Positions 1 through 6,431 of a stretch of DNA of 32,408 nt are shown here, piece by piece. Source of the stretch: a virus; IMG/VR virus record IMGVR_UViG_3300021087_000047, positions 1 to 32,408 of that record. One strand, 5' to 3'. Made by a program: the position numbers and the translations under genes. The notes below the pieces were generated by a model. That model saw only the letters and a program-made list of their open reading frames with translations. It was not told the origin of the DNA and made no database searches. How positions within the stretch are numbered: position 1 is the stretch's first letter; the number at the start of each line of letters is the position of its first letter.

Positions 1-11
1 GAGATAGAAAA

Positions 12-443
12 ATGGCAGAAGTAGAATATAAAGGTATAAAAATGAGTGGTTCTAAACTCATGGTAATATTACCTTTAATAGGAACTCTCATGGGTGGTCT
101 TTGGGGTGGATTTGAACTCTACAATAGATTATTAGTAGCTGAAAAGAAATTAGCTTTAATGCAACCAGCACAAATACAAGCTGAAATGGATAAGTTAGTA
201 GCACTTACAGATGTTATAAAAGATAATCTACAAGGAGAAATTACAGAAGCAGTTAGACTTGCTAGACAAGTAGAATCAAGTTCTGCAGAAACTCAAAGAC
301 AAATTAGAACTGATGTTTATGACATGGAACGAGAGATGCAGAAGCGTTTCCGTGAAATGGATCAAGACATTAGAGATAATAAAGATGATCTAGAAGAAAA
401 GATATCTACGATATTAGAAAATCCACTTAATGATGTTGAATAA
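12..443 (+). CDS. membrane-anchored coiled-coil protein, function unknown
   Basis: I do not recognise this 143-residue protein. A single hydrophobic segment at about residues 16-36 (LMVILPLIGTLMGGLWGGF) follows a short basic N-terminus. The rest is highly charged and heptad-like (about residues 40-135, rich in E, K, D, R and Q), so a membrane-anchored coiled coil is predicted. That layout matches inner-membrane spanins or antiholin-like proteins, but a better spanin pair lies at 24255-25119, so I assign no lysis role. The ATG at 12 lies near the window edge after an A-rich leader, so an upstream operon partner may be missing. Its 3' end overlaps a 30-codon transmembrane ORF by 14 bases, suggesting translational coupling. 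Confidence 0.75.
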   Translation: MAEVEYKGIKMSGSKLMVILPLIGTLMGGLWGGFELYNRLLVAEKKLALMQPAQIQAEMDKLVALTDVIKDNLQGEITEAVRLARQVESSSAETQRQIRTDVYDMEREMQKRFREMDQDIRDNKDDLEEKISTILENPLNDVE

Positions 444-522
444 AATTCCCGTATGGGTTATATCTACACTTGTCTATGTGATAGGTGGTGGAATTCTTTT
501 AGCTATGTTATTTTATACTTGA
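430..522 (+). CDS. 30-residue single-pass membrane peptide
   Basis: The ORF starts with two ATG codons inside the 3' end of the preceding gene and encodes a peptide that is almost entirely one transmembrane helix (VWVISTLVYVIGGGILLAML) with a lysine near the N-terminus. The out-of-frame overlap with a membrane coiled-coil gene suggests coupled translation and perhaps a membrane complex. Its TGA stop lies inside the -35 element of the next promoter, a compact arrangement also seen at 9677. There is no homology evidence. Similar tiny membrane ORFs occur at 6268, 25219, 30413 and 31377. Confidence 0.55.
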   Translation: MMLNKIPVWVISTLVYVIGGGILLAMLFYT

Positions 523-548
523 TACCGCAGGTACACTTTTGATATAAT
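519..548 (+). promoter_or_regulatory. class A promoter, copy 1
   Basis: The -35 element is TTGATA at 519-524, followed by an 18-base spacer and TATAAT at 543-548 with an extended TGA just before it. The spacer CCGCAGGTACACTTTTGA is nearly identical in the copies at 724, 9674 and 32173. The predicted transcription start is at about 555, one base before an ATG at 556. Confidence 0.75.
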
Positions 549-555
549 ATACATA

Positions 556-716
556 ATGAAGTTGAATCTTGAAAAGTGGTTGGTTGGTTGAAGATGAAAA
601 CGGTCCCGGAAATTCTGAAAGGTTGGGAAGGAATGAAAACTACTTCGCGAGGAGGCCTTACCTCATTAAAAAAGCTGAGAGATGAAAATGGGAGCGACGC
701 CGAAAGGCGCCCATGA
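556..716 (+). other. candidate small RNA or leader peptides between two class A promoters
   Basis: This 160-base stretch has its own promoter yet no clear gene. A leaderless ATG at 556 opens only 11 codons (stop 589-591). A second ORF at 594-716 (40 codons, basic) has no Shine-Dalgarno sequence at 594; its internal ATG at 633 follows a GGGAAGGA run. The segment is richer in G than its surroundings and ends in a GC-rich hairpin, CGCC-GAAA-GGCG at 698-709, flanked by GGG 690-692 and CCC 710-712, with no U-tract after it. The next promoter starts 8 bases later. It could be a regulatory RNA, a leader peptide, or a remnant gene. Confidence 0.35.
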
Positions 717-723
717 AGTAAAT

Positions 724-753
724 TTGACACCGCGGGTACACTTTTGATATAAT
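724..753 (+). promoter_or_regulatory. class A promoter, copy 2
   Basis: This is the best-matching copy. A perfect -35 TTGACA at 724-729, an 18-base spacer (CCGCGGGTACACTTTTGA) and a -10 TATAAT at 748-753 with extended TGA are visible. The predicted start is at about 760, three bases before the ATG at 763, so the mRNA would be essentially leaderless. The bases after the -10 (GTATACATAATGA) are also shared with the copy at 32173. Confidence 0.8.
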
Positions 754-762
754 GTATACATA

Positions 763-966
763 ATGATAAAAATAGAAAGAAAATCTCCAAAAACTGGTAA
801 AATCAATTCTATGATTTTAGACACAACTAAAGAATTACTTGACGAATACTACGCTGGTAGTGATCGTCTGGTTCAAGATATTTTTCCAAACTTAAATGTT
901 GACGAAAGAGAATTTATAATGACAGGTTATACTGTTGAAGATTGGAGCGCAATTCATGCAAGTTGA
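763..966 (+). CDS. small acidic protein, function unknown
   Basis: The 67-residue product is predicted from ATG 763, directly downstream of class A promoter 2. It has no Shine-Dalgarno sequence because the predicted transcript begins at about 760. The protein has a basic N-terminus (KIERKSPKTGK) and an acidic helical rest, ending in a DEREFIMTGYTVEDW motif; I recall similar endings in small proteins of other T4-like phages, but this is recollection and not a search result. It overlaps the next gene by 11 bases. Its promoter and position among small genes suggest an early, host-interacting role, which is inference only. Confidence 0.65.
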   Translation: MIKIERKSPKTGKINSMILDTTKELLDEYYAGSDRLVQDIFPNLNVDEREFIMTGYTVEDWSAIHAS

Positions 967-1378
967 AGCAGAACAAGAAATAGACGGCAATTGGGTCGGA
1001 AAAGAAAAATCAAGATATGATTTTACTCTTAAACTTTTAGAGACAAAAACAACAACACGAGGTTATTGGGTTTATCGAATGACAGATAGACATGGTAATC
1101 ACTTTATTGCGTTTGATGGTAGAGAACAATGGGACCTTCCAGAAACGATATCAGGTACACACCCACAACATGAAGGCGATTATACAGGTGATCATAGATT
1201 ACAGGAAGGAGATTGTTTTACTTGTAAAGCAACAGTCAATAGACATGATATAGTAGATTATAAATATGGTGGAGCAGACAGTAAACATAAACAAACTGTA
1301 TTGAATAGAATTAAATTAGGAAAATTCGTCGGTAGAACTGATGGATATAGTTCTTATAATGAGGAAACAGAAGATTAA
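956..1378 (+). CDS. conserved-looking phage protein, function unknown
   Basis: ATG 956 was chosen because GGAG lies 10 bases upstream; the reading frame is open further upstream to a TTG at 935. The 140-residue product is rich in aromatic and charged residues with alternating beta-like segments (YWVYRMTDRHGNHFIAF) and a GDCFTCKATV strand followed by basic residues near the end. The pattern could suit a small beta-barrel (OB-like) nucleic-acid-binding fold, but no diagnostic motif is present. It is coupled to both neighbours by short overlaps (11 and 20 bases) and so belongs to the class A promoter 2 operon. Confidence 0.7.
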   Translation: MQVEAEQEIDGNWVGKEKSRYDFTLKLLETKTTTRGYWVYRMTDRHGNHFIAFDGREQWDLPETISGTHPQHEGDYTGDHRLQEGDCFTCKATVNRHDIVDYKYGGADSKHKQTVLNRIKLGKFVGRTDGYSSYNEETED

Positions 1379-1520
1379 AATTTTTAAAGAGGCCGAAGTA
1401 GAATTTAAAGATCCTGTAAGAAGGATATTTTATCTAGATAGAGCTGCTAATAGGGCCAAAAATCCAGAATTTAAAAAGTTATGGCTTGATAAAAAAGCTG
1501 AACTTTTACGGAATTTATAA
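1359..1520 (+). CDS. small basic helical protein, function unknown
   Basis: A 53-codon ORF starts with ATG at 1359, inside the end of the preceding gene, and stops at TAA 1518-1520. The product is very basic and mostly helical, ending in KNPEFKKLWLDKKAELLRNL. The upstream gene's 3' end offers no clear Shine-Dalgarno sequence, so coupling to upstream translation is likely. It is the last gene before an intrinsic terminator. Size, charge and position suggest a nucleic-acid or host-protein-binding accessory factor; this is inference. Confidence 0.65.
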   Translation: MRKQKIKIFKEAEVEFKDPVRRIFYLDRAANRAKNPEFKKLWLDKKAELLRNL

Positions 1521-1531
1521 CATTAAACTGT

Positions 1532-1539
1532 TATAAATA
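1532..1539 (+). promoter_or_regulatory. T4-type late promoter (TATAAATA)
   Basis: An exact match to the T4 late consensus TATAAATA lies in the gap before hsp20. With T4 geometry the start would be at about 1545, at the base of the hairpin at 1543-1567, so a late hsp20 transcript would begin with a stem-loop. In an AT-rich genome one match could be chance, but similar elements at 10395, 16864, 25356 and 31364 also sit just upstream of genes. Confidence 0.55.
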
Positions 1540-1542
1540 TAA

Positions 1543-1573
1543 ATGTAAACGCCGAAAGGGTTTACATTTTTTT
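1543..1573 (+). terminator. intrinsic terminator
   Basis: A perfect 8-bp stem (ATGTAAAC at 1543-1550 with GTTTACAT at 1560-1567), extended inside by CC/GG around a GAAA loop, is followed by seven T residues (1567-1573). A-T pairs with the flanking A-tract may lengthen the stem. It separates the 763-1520 operon from hsp20. The late promoter just upstream means the same hairpin could also form the 5' end of a late mRNA. Confidence 0.8.
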
Positions 1574-1604
1574 AACCTTGCTTACTAATAGGAGGAAAAT
1601 AACT

Positions 1605-2057
1605 ATGAACAAGTTAAGCATATGGGACGATTTTAGTCCCTTCACAATAGGATTCGGTTCAGTTTTTAATGAACTAGATAGAGTCCGATCATTACCACAA
1701 TCTAATTATCCACCCTACAATATCCGTAAAGGAGCTGAGGAAGATTCTTATATTATTGAATTAGCATTAGCTGGATTTTCAGAAGAAGATGTGACTGTTT
1801 CAGTCAAAGAATCTAATCTGACTGTATCTGGTGAGCTGAGTGATAAGGATAATGGGTTTGTACATCAAGGTATTTCACAACGAAAATTTTCAAGGAATTT
1901 TGTTCTTGCAGATGATGTTGTGGTTAAAGGTGCCGATCTTTCAAATGGAATACTTTCCATTTATGCTGAAAGAGTAGTTCCGGAAGAAAAGAAAGCCAGA
2001 ACTATTGAGATTGGTAAACTCGCAAAGTCAAGTAAGAAGCAATTCTTATCTGAATAA
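1605..2057 (+). CDS. hsp20: small heat shock protein Hsp20 (alpha-crystallin family)
   Basis: This 150-residue protein has the alpha-crystallin domain at about residues 35-135: YNIRKGAEEDSYIIELALAG, a GISQRKFSRNF beta segment (residues 89-99) and a LSNGILSIYAER strand near the end, all typical of IbpA-like ATP-independent holdase chaperones. ATG 1605 is chosen because AGGAGG lies 9 bases upstream; a TTG-initiated extension to 1578 is not needed. Hsp20 genes are common in T4-like phages of marine cyanobacteria, where roles in virion assembly or host stress have been proposed. The last residues (QFLSE) end in L-x-E, the residue pattern cut by T4-type prohead proteases, though here it is the natural C-terminus. 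A terminator and a late promoter lie just upstream. Confidence 0.93.
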   Translation: MNKLSIWDDFSPFTIGFGSVFNELDRVRSLPQSNYPPYNIRKGAEEDSYIIELALAGFSEEDVTVSVKESNLTVSGELSDKDNGFVHQGISQRKFSRNFVLADDVVVKGADLSNGILSIYAERVVPEEKKARTIEIGKLAKSSKKQFLSE

Positions 2058-2136
2058 TTATGAGCATAGCTGGGGTGTGCCTTGGCGGGAGCGTCGATAA
2101 TTTTGACTGTGGTTTATAATCCACCGGAGAAAAAAC

Positions 2137-2164
2137 TTGACATCTCAGCGAATGCTGTTATAAT
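2137..2164 (+). promoter_or_regulatory. class B promoter, copy 1 (CAGC-N4-GCTG spacer)
   Basis: TTGACA at 2137-2142, a 16-base spacer and TATAAT at 2159-2164 form a near-consensus sigma-70 promoter. The spacer holds the inverted repeat CAGC-GAAT-GCTG (2146-2157), shared with the copies at 25141 and 25903 and, with loop AAAA, at 6234. The predicted start coincides with the ATG at 2171, giving a leaderless transcript. Confidence 0.8.
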
Positions 2165-2170
2165 AGATAT

Positions 2171-2323
2171 ATGTTTAGGAAATTAATAGAATTTTATAAT
2201 AAAAAAAGAAAAGATATTCCTGAACCTGATTATGTGAATTATGAAGATCCATATATGAAAGAAATAAATAATGTTAAATTGAAAGAGGAAACTGATAATG
2301 AATTATTGGAAAAAGTTAGTTGA
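2171..2323 (+). CDS. small charged protein, leaderless start
   Basis: A 50-residue ORF begins at ATG 2171, seven bases past the -10 of class B promoter 1, so its mRNA should start at or beside the initiator ATG. The product has a basic N-terminus (MFRKLIEFYNKKRK) and an acidic remainder; no family is recognised. It overlaps the next gene by 26 bases. It is too short for default length cut-offs, but the promoter, start position and overlap make it credible. Confidence 0.6.
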   Translation: MFRKLIEFYNKKRKDIPEPDYVNYEDPYMKEINNVKLKEETDNELLEKVS

Positions 2324-2522
2324 GTTTTTAATCGGACCCGCAGATGGTGATGGTATAAGAGCTCGTGATACTAAAGGTCACTATAAAGCAGACGATAAAT
2401 CTACAGCTACTGTTAATGAAGCCTATAAAGATGGTAAGAAACCTAAATCAAAAGCTAAGCCAAAAGCTAAAGCTAAGAAAGGTCGAGGTCGTCCTAAAGG
2501 TTCTAAAAACAAGAAGAAGTAG
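2298..2522 (+). CDS. basic AT-hook-like DNA-binding protein
   Basis: The 74-residue product has a mixed N-terminal half (a short hydrophobic start, then acidic and polar residues) and a lysine-rich C-terminal half built on KPKSKAKPKAKAKKG. It ends in GRGRPKGSKNKKK, whose RGRPKG core is an AT-hook motif that binds the minor groove of AT-rich DNA. In an AT-rich phage genome it could act in DNA compaction, transcription or takeover of the host nucleoid; the choice among these is inference. It is translated from ATG 2298 within the preceding ORF, and its TAG stop overlaps the GTG start of the next gene. Confidence 0.8.
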   Translation: MNYWKKLVEFLIGPADGDGIRARDTKGHYKADDKSTATVNEAYKDGKKPKSKAKPKAKAKKGRGRPKGSKNKKK

Positions 2523-2677
2523 TGGCTTTATTATATCGTAGAAATAACGAGTCAAGATCAAAGAAATGTACTTCACAAGGCTCAGGTGGCCGAAGTCGTA
2601 GTACTAAAATTGCAATGTCTACAATGAATAAACGAAAAAAAGCTAATCACAAAAATTATCGTGGCCAAGGAAGATGA
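2522..2677 (+). CDS. 51-residue basic Ser/Arg-rich protein
   Basis: The ORF starts at GTG 2522, overlapping the previous stop by one base, and ends at TGA 2675-2677. The product is strongly basic with an SQGSGGRSRSTKIAMSTMNK segment and ends in YRGQGR. From memory, small proteins of this composition recur next to replication genes in marine T4-like phages, but no function is known to me. Composition suggests RNA or DNA binding. It overlaps the next gene by 17 bases, continuing the chain of coupled ORFs from class B promoter 1. Confidence 0.65.
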   Translation: MALLYRRNNESRSKKCTSQGSGGRSRSTKIAMSTMNKRKKANHKNYRGQGR

Positions 2678-3032
2678 AATACTAAATACTCATTATCCAC
2701 TATTTGATGATGGACTTTATTCAGAAGTTGTACATGAAAGTGGTGAAAGAGCTATCAAGATTCTTAAAGGAAATTATAAGGATATAATTTATCAATATGG
2801 TAAAATAGAATTTGTTCCTAGAGCAGAATCAGAAACACCAACTATAAATTTTGATAGAGCTGTTAGATCGTGTCCAGAAGAAATGACGGATACAATATCT
2901 ACAGATAAAGAATTTAATCAACTTATGGGTGATATACTCATAGAATTATTGGCCAATGAAGGCTTAAAGGAATTGGAACATGGAATACAGCAAAGAGTTC
3001 AGACAAAGACTGACAAAAGAAATAACAAGTGA
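2661..3032 (+). CDS. phage protein, function unknown
   Basis: The 123-residue protein starts at GTG 2661 inside the preceding ORF; the first in-frame ATG comes much later, so GTG is the likely initiator. It is acidic, with an N-terminal beta-like region (residues 1-55: HYPLFDDGLYSEVVHESGER, then IKILKGNYKDIIYQYGKIEF) and a helical C-terminal half. No diagnostic motif was found. It overlaps the lysozyme gene by 53 bases, so the C-terminal codons are constrained in two frames. Co-transcription with lysozyme does not by itself indicate a lysis role. Confidence 0.7.
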   Translation: MAKEDEILNTHYPLFDDGLYSEVVHESGERAIKILKGNYKDIIYQYGKIEFVPRAESETPTINFDRAVRSCPEEMTDTISTDKEFNQLMGDILIELLANEGLKELEHGIQQRVQTKTDKRNNK

Positions 3033-3477
3033 TGAAGGTTGTGTACTTAAAGTATACGAAGATCATCTAGGTTATAAAACAGTTGGGATTGGACATTTAG
3101 TTAGAGCAAATGATCCTGAATGGGATATGAGTGTAGGAGAACCTATTACTCAAACTAGGTGTGATGAATTATTTTTTTATGATATTAACATTACACTTAA
3201 AGAGTGTGAGGAGAACTTTCACAACAATTGGAGAGATTGGCCCGAGGAAGTTAAACTAATAATCGCGAACATGGCTTTTAATTTAGGATTACCTAGATTA
3301 AAGAAATTTAAAAGAATGTTTGCAGCACTTAATAAACAAGATTATAAAGGAGCAGCCAAGGAAGGTTTAGACTCTAAATGGGCAAAACAAGTATATAATC
3401 GTGCAAGGCGATTAATGGATCGGATGCATGCCATTGATGTAACTGATAAATTTGATAACGATGGAAAATTAAAATAG
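2980..3477 (+). CDS. e: T4-type lysozyme (GH24 endolysin)
   Basis: This 165-residue protein, close to the 164 of T4 lysozyme, hydrolyses peptidoglycan at the end of infection. The catalytic triad E19, D28 and T34 is visible with the family spacing (E-x8-D-x5-T) in DEGCVLKVYEDHLGYKTVGI, followed by GHL. The C-terminal helical lobe contains the NMAFNLG motif (about residues 104-110). No signal peptide is present, so export depends on a holin, which I cannot identify with confidence; the small membrane ORFs nearby are candidates. ATG 2980 is preceded by AAGGA at a suitable distance. It overlaps the previous gene by 53 bases. Confidence 0.96.
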   Translation: MEYSKEFRQRLTKEITSDEGCVLKVYEDHLGYKTVGIGHLVRANDPEWDMSVGEPITQTRCDELFFYDINITLKECEENFHNNWRDWPEEVKLIIANMAFNLGLPRLKKFKRMFAALNKQDYKGAAKEGLDSKWAKQVYNRARRLMDRMHAIDVTDKFDNDGKLK

Positions 3478-3490
3478 GAAAAATTATATT

Positions 3491-3718
3491 ATGAATGGTG
3501 AAATGGCAAAGACCTTGAGAGAGGCATTAATTATTAAATATGAAGGTGAAATAGCTGAAGCTAATGCGAACATACAAGTTTATTTAGCGAATCCTGTTGG
3601 TATCGGAGAACATCCTGATATCATATCAGCAATGGATACACAAATAGAAAAAATGGCCCACGCAGAAGAAAAACTGATGGCCGTAAGAAATCATTTTATA
3701 CCCGAAAGAGTTATTTAG
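3491..3718 (+). CDS. small helical protein preceding DNA polymerase
   Basis: The 75-residue product is almost wholly helical and acidic (ALIIKYEGEIAEANANIQVY, then a VGIGEHPDI loop and a second helix). I recall closely similar proteins immediately upstream of gene 43 in marine T4-like phages, but no assigned function. AGGA lies about 12 bases before ATG 3491, rather far for a Shine-Dalgarno sequence. The stop codon overlaps the GTG start of gene 43 by one base, so it may help deliver ribosomes to the polymerase start. Confidence 0.75.
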   Translation: MNGEMAKTLREALIIKYEGEIAEANANIQVYLANPVGIGEHPDIISAMDTQIEKMAHAEEKLMAVRNHFIPERVI

Positions 3719-6213
3719 TGCATTTTTACACTAATGTACAGAAGTATAAAGACTTCATATTAGCTCGTGGAATAAAGAATGGTGAGAAGTATGTTAAACG
3801 CATAAAGTATGAACCTACTCTCTATATCCCAACAAATAAACACACAGCACATAAATCTGTAAGAGGTGAATTTCTTCAAGCTAAGAAGTTCGGCTCTATT
3901 AATCATGCTAGAAATTGGCGAAAGAGATATAAAGATACTAATGTTGATATTCATGGATTAGATTCATGGGAATATACTTACATTAATGAAAGTTTTCCGA
4001 GTGATATTGAATTTGATATTAAACAATTAAATATTCTTAATATTGATATAGAATGTGAATGTGAAAACGGATTTCCAGAACCTGTTGACGCAGAAGAAAA
4101 AGTCAATGCAATCACAATGAAGTTGTTTGGACATGATACAGTTCATGTCATTGGAACAGATAATTTTGATTTCAAAACAGATGATCCTAATGTAAAATAT
4201 TATAAATGTCATCATGAAAAAGAATTGTTAAAAACATTCATGGAAGTTTGGAAAGAACTTGATCCTAATATAATTACAGGTTGGAATGTTGAAACTTTTG
4301 ATATAGCATATCTTGTTAATCGTATTTGGAAATTATTTAATTGGGATACAGTTACAAATTTATCTCCACACAATCTAGTTACTTCTAGAGAGTGGTTTTA
4401 TATGGGTCAAAAGAAAATGATTTCTTATAATATATCTGGAGTATCTATATTAGATTATCTACAGATGTATAAGAAGTTTACATACATCACTAGAGAAACA
4501 TATAGATTAGATCACATTGCAGAAGTAGAACTTGGTAAAAATAAAATAGATTATTCAGAGTTTGGAGCTATGCATCTATTCTATAGAAATGATTATCAGA
4601 AGTTTTTAGAATATAATATCAGAGATACAGAATTAGTTGAACAGTTAGATGATAAGCTAAAACTAATGGATTTAGTTATCACTATGGCATATAGTGCTAA
4701 GTGTAATTATGAAGATGTATTTGGTTCAGTAAGATTTTGGGATTTATTAATCTATAATTTCTTAAAAAAGAAAGGCATGGTTCCACCACCAAAGAAAGGA
4801 TCACAAGATTCAAGAATTGTTGGAGCTTATGTAAAAGAACCTCAAGTAGGACAACATAAATGGGTAATGTCATTTGATTTAAACAGTCTATATCCACATT
4901 TAATTATGCAATATAATATGAGTCCTGATACTTATATTCCTAATAAATTTAATCAAGATATATCTGTTAAAAAATTATTAGAAGGTGAGGTTGATATAAC
5001 TTCATTAACTACTTCAACAGTTACGCCAAATGGTGCTATGTTCACTACAAAAAGACAAGGATTTTTACCTGAACTGTTAGAAGAAATGTATGATGAAAGA
5101 GTGTTGACTAAAAATAAAATGCTACAACATCAAAAAGAATTAGAAGATACAGCTAAAGATAATATAACAACACGAAAGAAATTAGAGTATGCTATAACTG
5201 CTGAGAACAATAATCAGATGGCCAAGAAGATTGCCCTTAATTCATGTTATGGAGCTTTAGGAAATCAATGGTTCAGATACTTCAATAGAGACATAGCTGA
5301 AGGAATTACAACAGCTGGACAATTAAGTATTAAATGGGTAGAGAAAGCTGTTAATAAATGGATGAATAAATTGTTAGAAACTGATGAAGATTATGTAGTC
5401 GCGATTGATACTGATTCAATTTATGTTACATTTGAAAAATTGATTGAAAGAATGGATCCAAATAATCCTGTTGAGTTTCTAGATACAGTAGCTAAAGATA
5501 GAATAGAACCTATGATCAATGAATCTTATGAAGAATTAGCTTCTTATATGAATGCTTATGAAAATAGAATGAATATGGGTAGAGAAGTTATTGCTGATAA
5601 AGGTATCTGGACAGCTAAGAAAAGATATATTCTTAATGTACATGATTCAGAAGGAGTAAGATATAAAACTCCTAAATTAAAAATGATGGGAATTGAAACA
5701 GCTAAATCTTCAACTCCAATGTGGTGTAGAAAAAATTTAGAAAAAGGTATTAAAGTTTTAATGAATAAAACTGAACATGATGTTTGGGCGTTTATTGAAG
5801 ATAGTTGGAATGAATTTAAGAAATTACCCATAGAAGAAATATCTTTTCCAAGAGGTTGTCAGAATGTGACTAATTATCAGAATAATGCATCAATATACAA
5901 GAAAGGAACGCCTATTCATGTAAGAGGATCCTTGTTGTACAATAATTTAATGTATAAATACAATATAGATAAGAAGTATCCCGTTATTACTAATGGTGAG
6001 AAAGTCAAATTTTGTTATTTGAAAATGCCTAATGTGATAAATGAAAATGTGATATCTTTTGTCAATGTTTTACCTAAAGAGTTTGAATTAGAACCTTATA
6101 TTGATTATGAACTTCAATTTAAGAAATCTTTTGTTGAGCCTTTAGGAGTAATTTTAGACAAGATCGGTTGGACAACAGAACCTGTTTCCAATTTAGATGA
6201 TTTTTTTGGGTAA
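3718..6213 (+). CDS. 43: DNA polymerase, family B (T4 gp43-like)
   Basis: This replicative polymerase of 831 residues is somewhat shorter than T4 gp43 (898). The 3'-5' exonuclease motifs are Exo I D110-I-E112, Exo II NVETFD (190-195) and Exo III Y299-x3-D303. Polymerase motifs are A, DLNSLYP (387-393), with aspartate 387 as metal ligand; B, KKIALNSCYG (503-512); and C, DTDS (564-567). All catalytic carboxylates are present, so both activities should be intact. Translation starts at GTG 3718, overlapping the previous stop by one base. It works with the gp41 helicase, gp61 primase and UvsX encoded elsewhere in this window. There is no sign of an intron, intein or split gene. Confidence 0.98.
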   Translation: MHFYTNVQKYKDFILARGIKNGEKYVKRIKYEPTLYIPTNKHTAHKSVRGEFLQAKKFGSINHARNWRKRYKDTNVDIHGLDSWEYTYINESFPSDIEFDIKQLNILNIDIECECENGFPEPVDAEEKVNAITMKLFGHDTVHVIGTDNFDFKTDDPNVKYYKCHHEKELLKTFMEVWKELDPNIITGWNVETFDIAYLVNRIWKLFNWDTVTNLSPHNLVTSREWFYMGQKKMISYNISGVSILDYLQMYKKFTYITRETYRLDHIAEVELGKNKIDYSEFGAMHLFYRNDYQKFLEYNIRDTELVEQLDDKLKLMDLVITMAYSAKCNYEDVFGSVRFWDLLIYNFLKKKGMVPPPKKGSQDSRIVGAYVKEPQVGQHKWVMSFDLNSLYPHLIMQYNMSPDTYIPNKFNQDISVKKLLEGEVDITSLTTSTVTPNGAMFTTKRQGFLPELLEEMYDERVLTKNKMLQHQKELEDTAKDNITTRKKLEYAITAENNNQMAKKIALNSCYGALGNQWFRYFNRDIAEGITTAGQLSIKWVEKAVNKWMNKLLETDEDYVVAIDTDSIYVTFEKLIERMDPNNPVEFLDTVAKDRIEPMINESYEELASYMNAYENRMNMGREVIADKGIWTAKKRYILNVHDSEGVRYKTPKLKMMGIETAKSSTPMWCRKNLEKGIKVLMNKTEHDVWAFIEDSWNEFKKLPIEEISFPRGCQNVTNYQNNASIYKKGTPIHVRGSLLYNNLMYKYNIDKKYPVITNGEKVKFCYLKMPNVINENVISFVNVLPKEFELEPYIDYELQFKKSFVEPLGVILDKIGWTTEPVSNLDDFFG

Positions 6214-6233
6214 TAATATGAATAAAAAAGAGA

Positions 6234-6261
6234 TTGACAATACAGCAAAAGCTGTTATAAT
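6234..6261 (+). promoter_or_regulatory. class B promoter, copy 2 (variant loop)
   Basis: TTGACA at 6234-6239, a 16-base spacer and TATAAT at 6256-6261 are visible. The spacer repeat is CAGC-AAAA-GCTG (6243-6254): both arms match the other copies while the central four bases differ. The predicted start coincides with ATG 6268. It lies just downstream of gene 43 and drives the small membrane gene and then uvsX and gp41. Confidence 0.8.
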
Positions 6262-6267
6262 AATAGT

Positions 6268-6429
6268 ATGAGTGTAGAAAATATATTTTTCACCCTACAC
6301 TTAGTTACATGGGTTTTATTAATCTGTAATATGGTTGAACTTCATACTTTTAAAAAAGAAGTTAGACAAATGATAGATTATGAAAATACTCTCAAACGAA
6401 AACGGAGAGAGTTAAGAAACGGAGATTAA
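6268..6429 (+). CDS. 53-residue membrane protein ahead of uvsX
   Basis: The ORF begins at ATG 6268, seven bases after the -10 of class B promoter 2, so its mRNA should be leaderless. Residues 5-24 form a hydrophobic helix ([20 protein letters not shown]), followed by a very basic helical tail ([10 protein letters not shown]). It ends two bases before the uvsX ATG, and its final codons (CGGAGAT) supply the GGAG-type ribosome-binding site of uvsX. A membrane anchor with a basic cytoplasmic tail directly ahead of recombination and helicase genes is unusual; function unknown. Confidence 0.65.
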   Translation: MSVENIFFTLHLVTWVLLICNMVELHTFKKEVRQMIDYENTLKRKRRELRNGD

Positions 6430-6431
6430 TT

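Noticed and set aside
2060-2130. G-rich stretch after hsp20, considered as a tRNA, structured RNA or 19-codon ORF
   Set aside because: No cloverleaf or strong long stem could be drawn; only a weak GTGG/CCAC hairpin without a U-tract. I see no supportable feature here.
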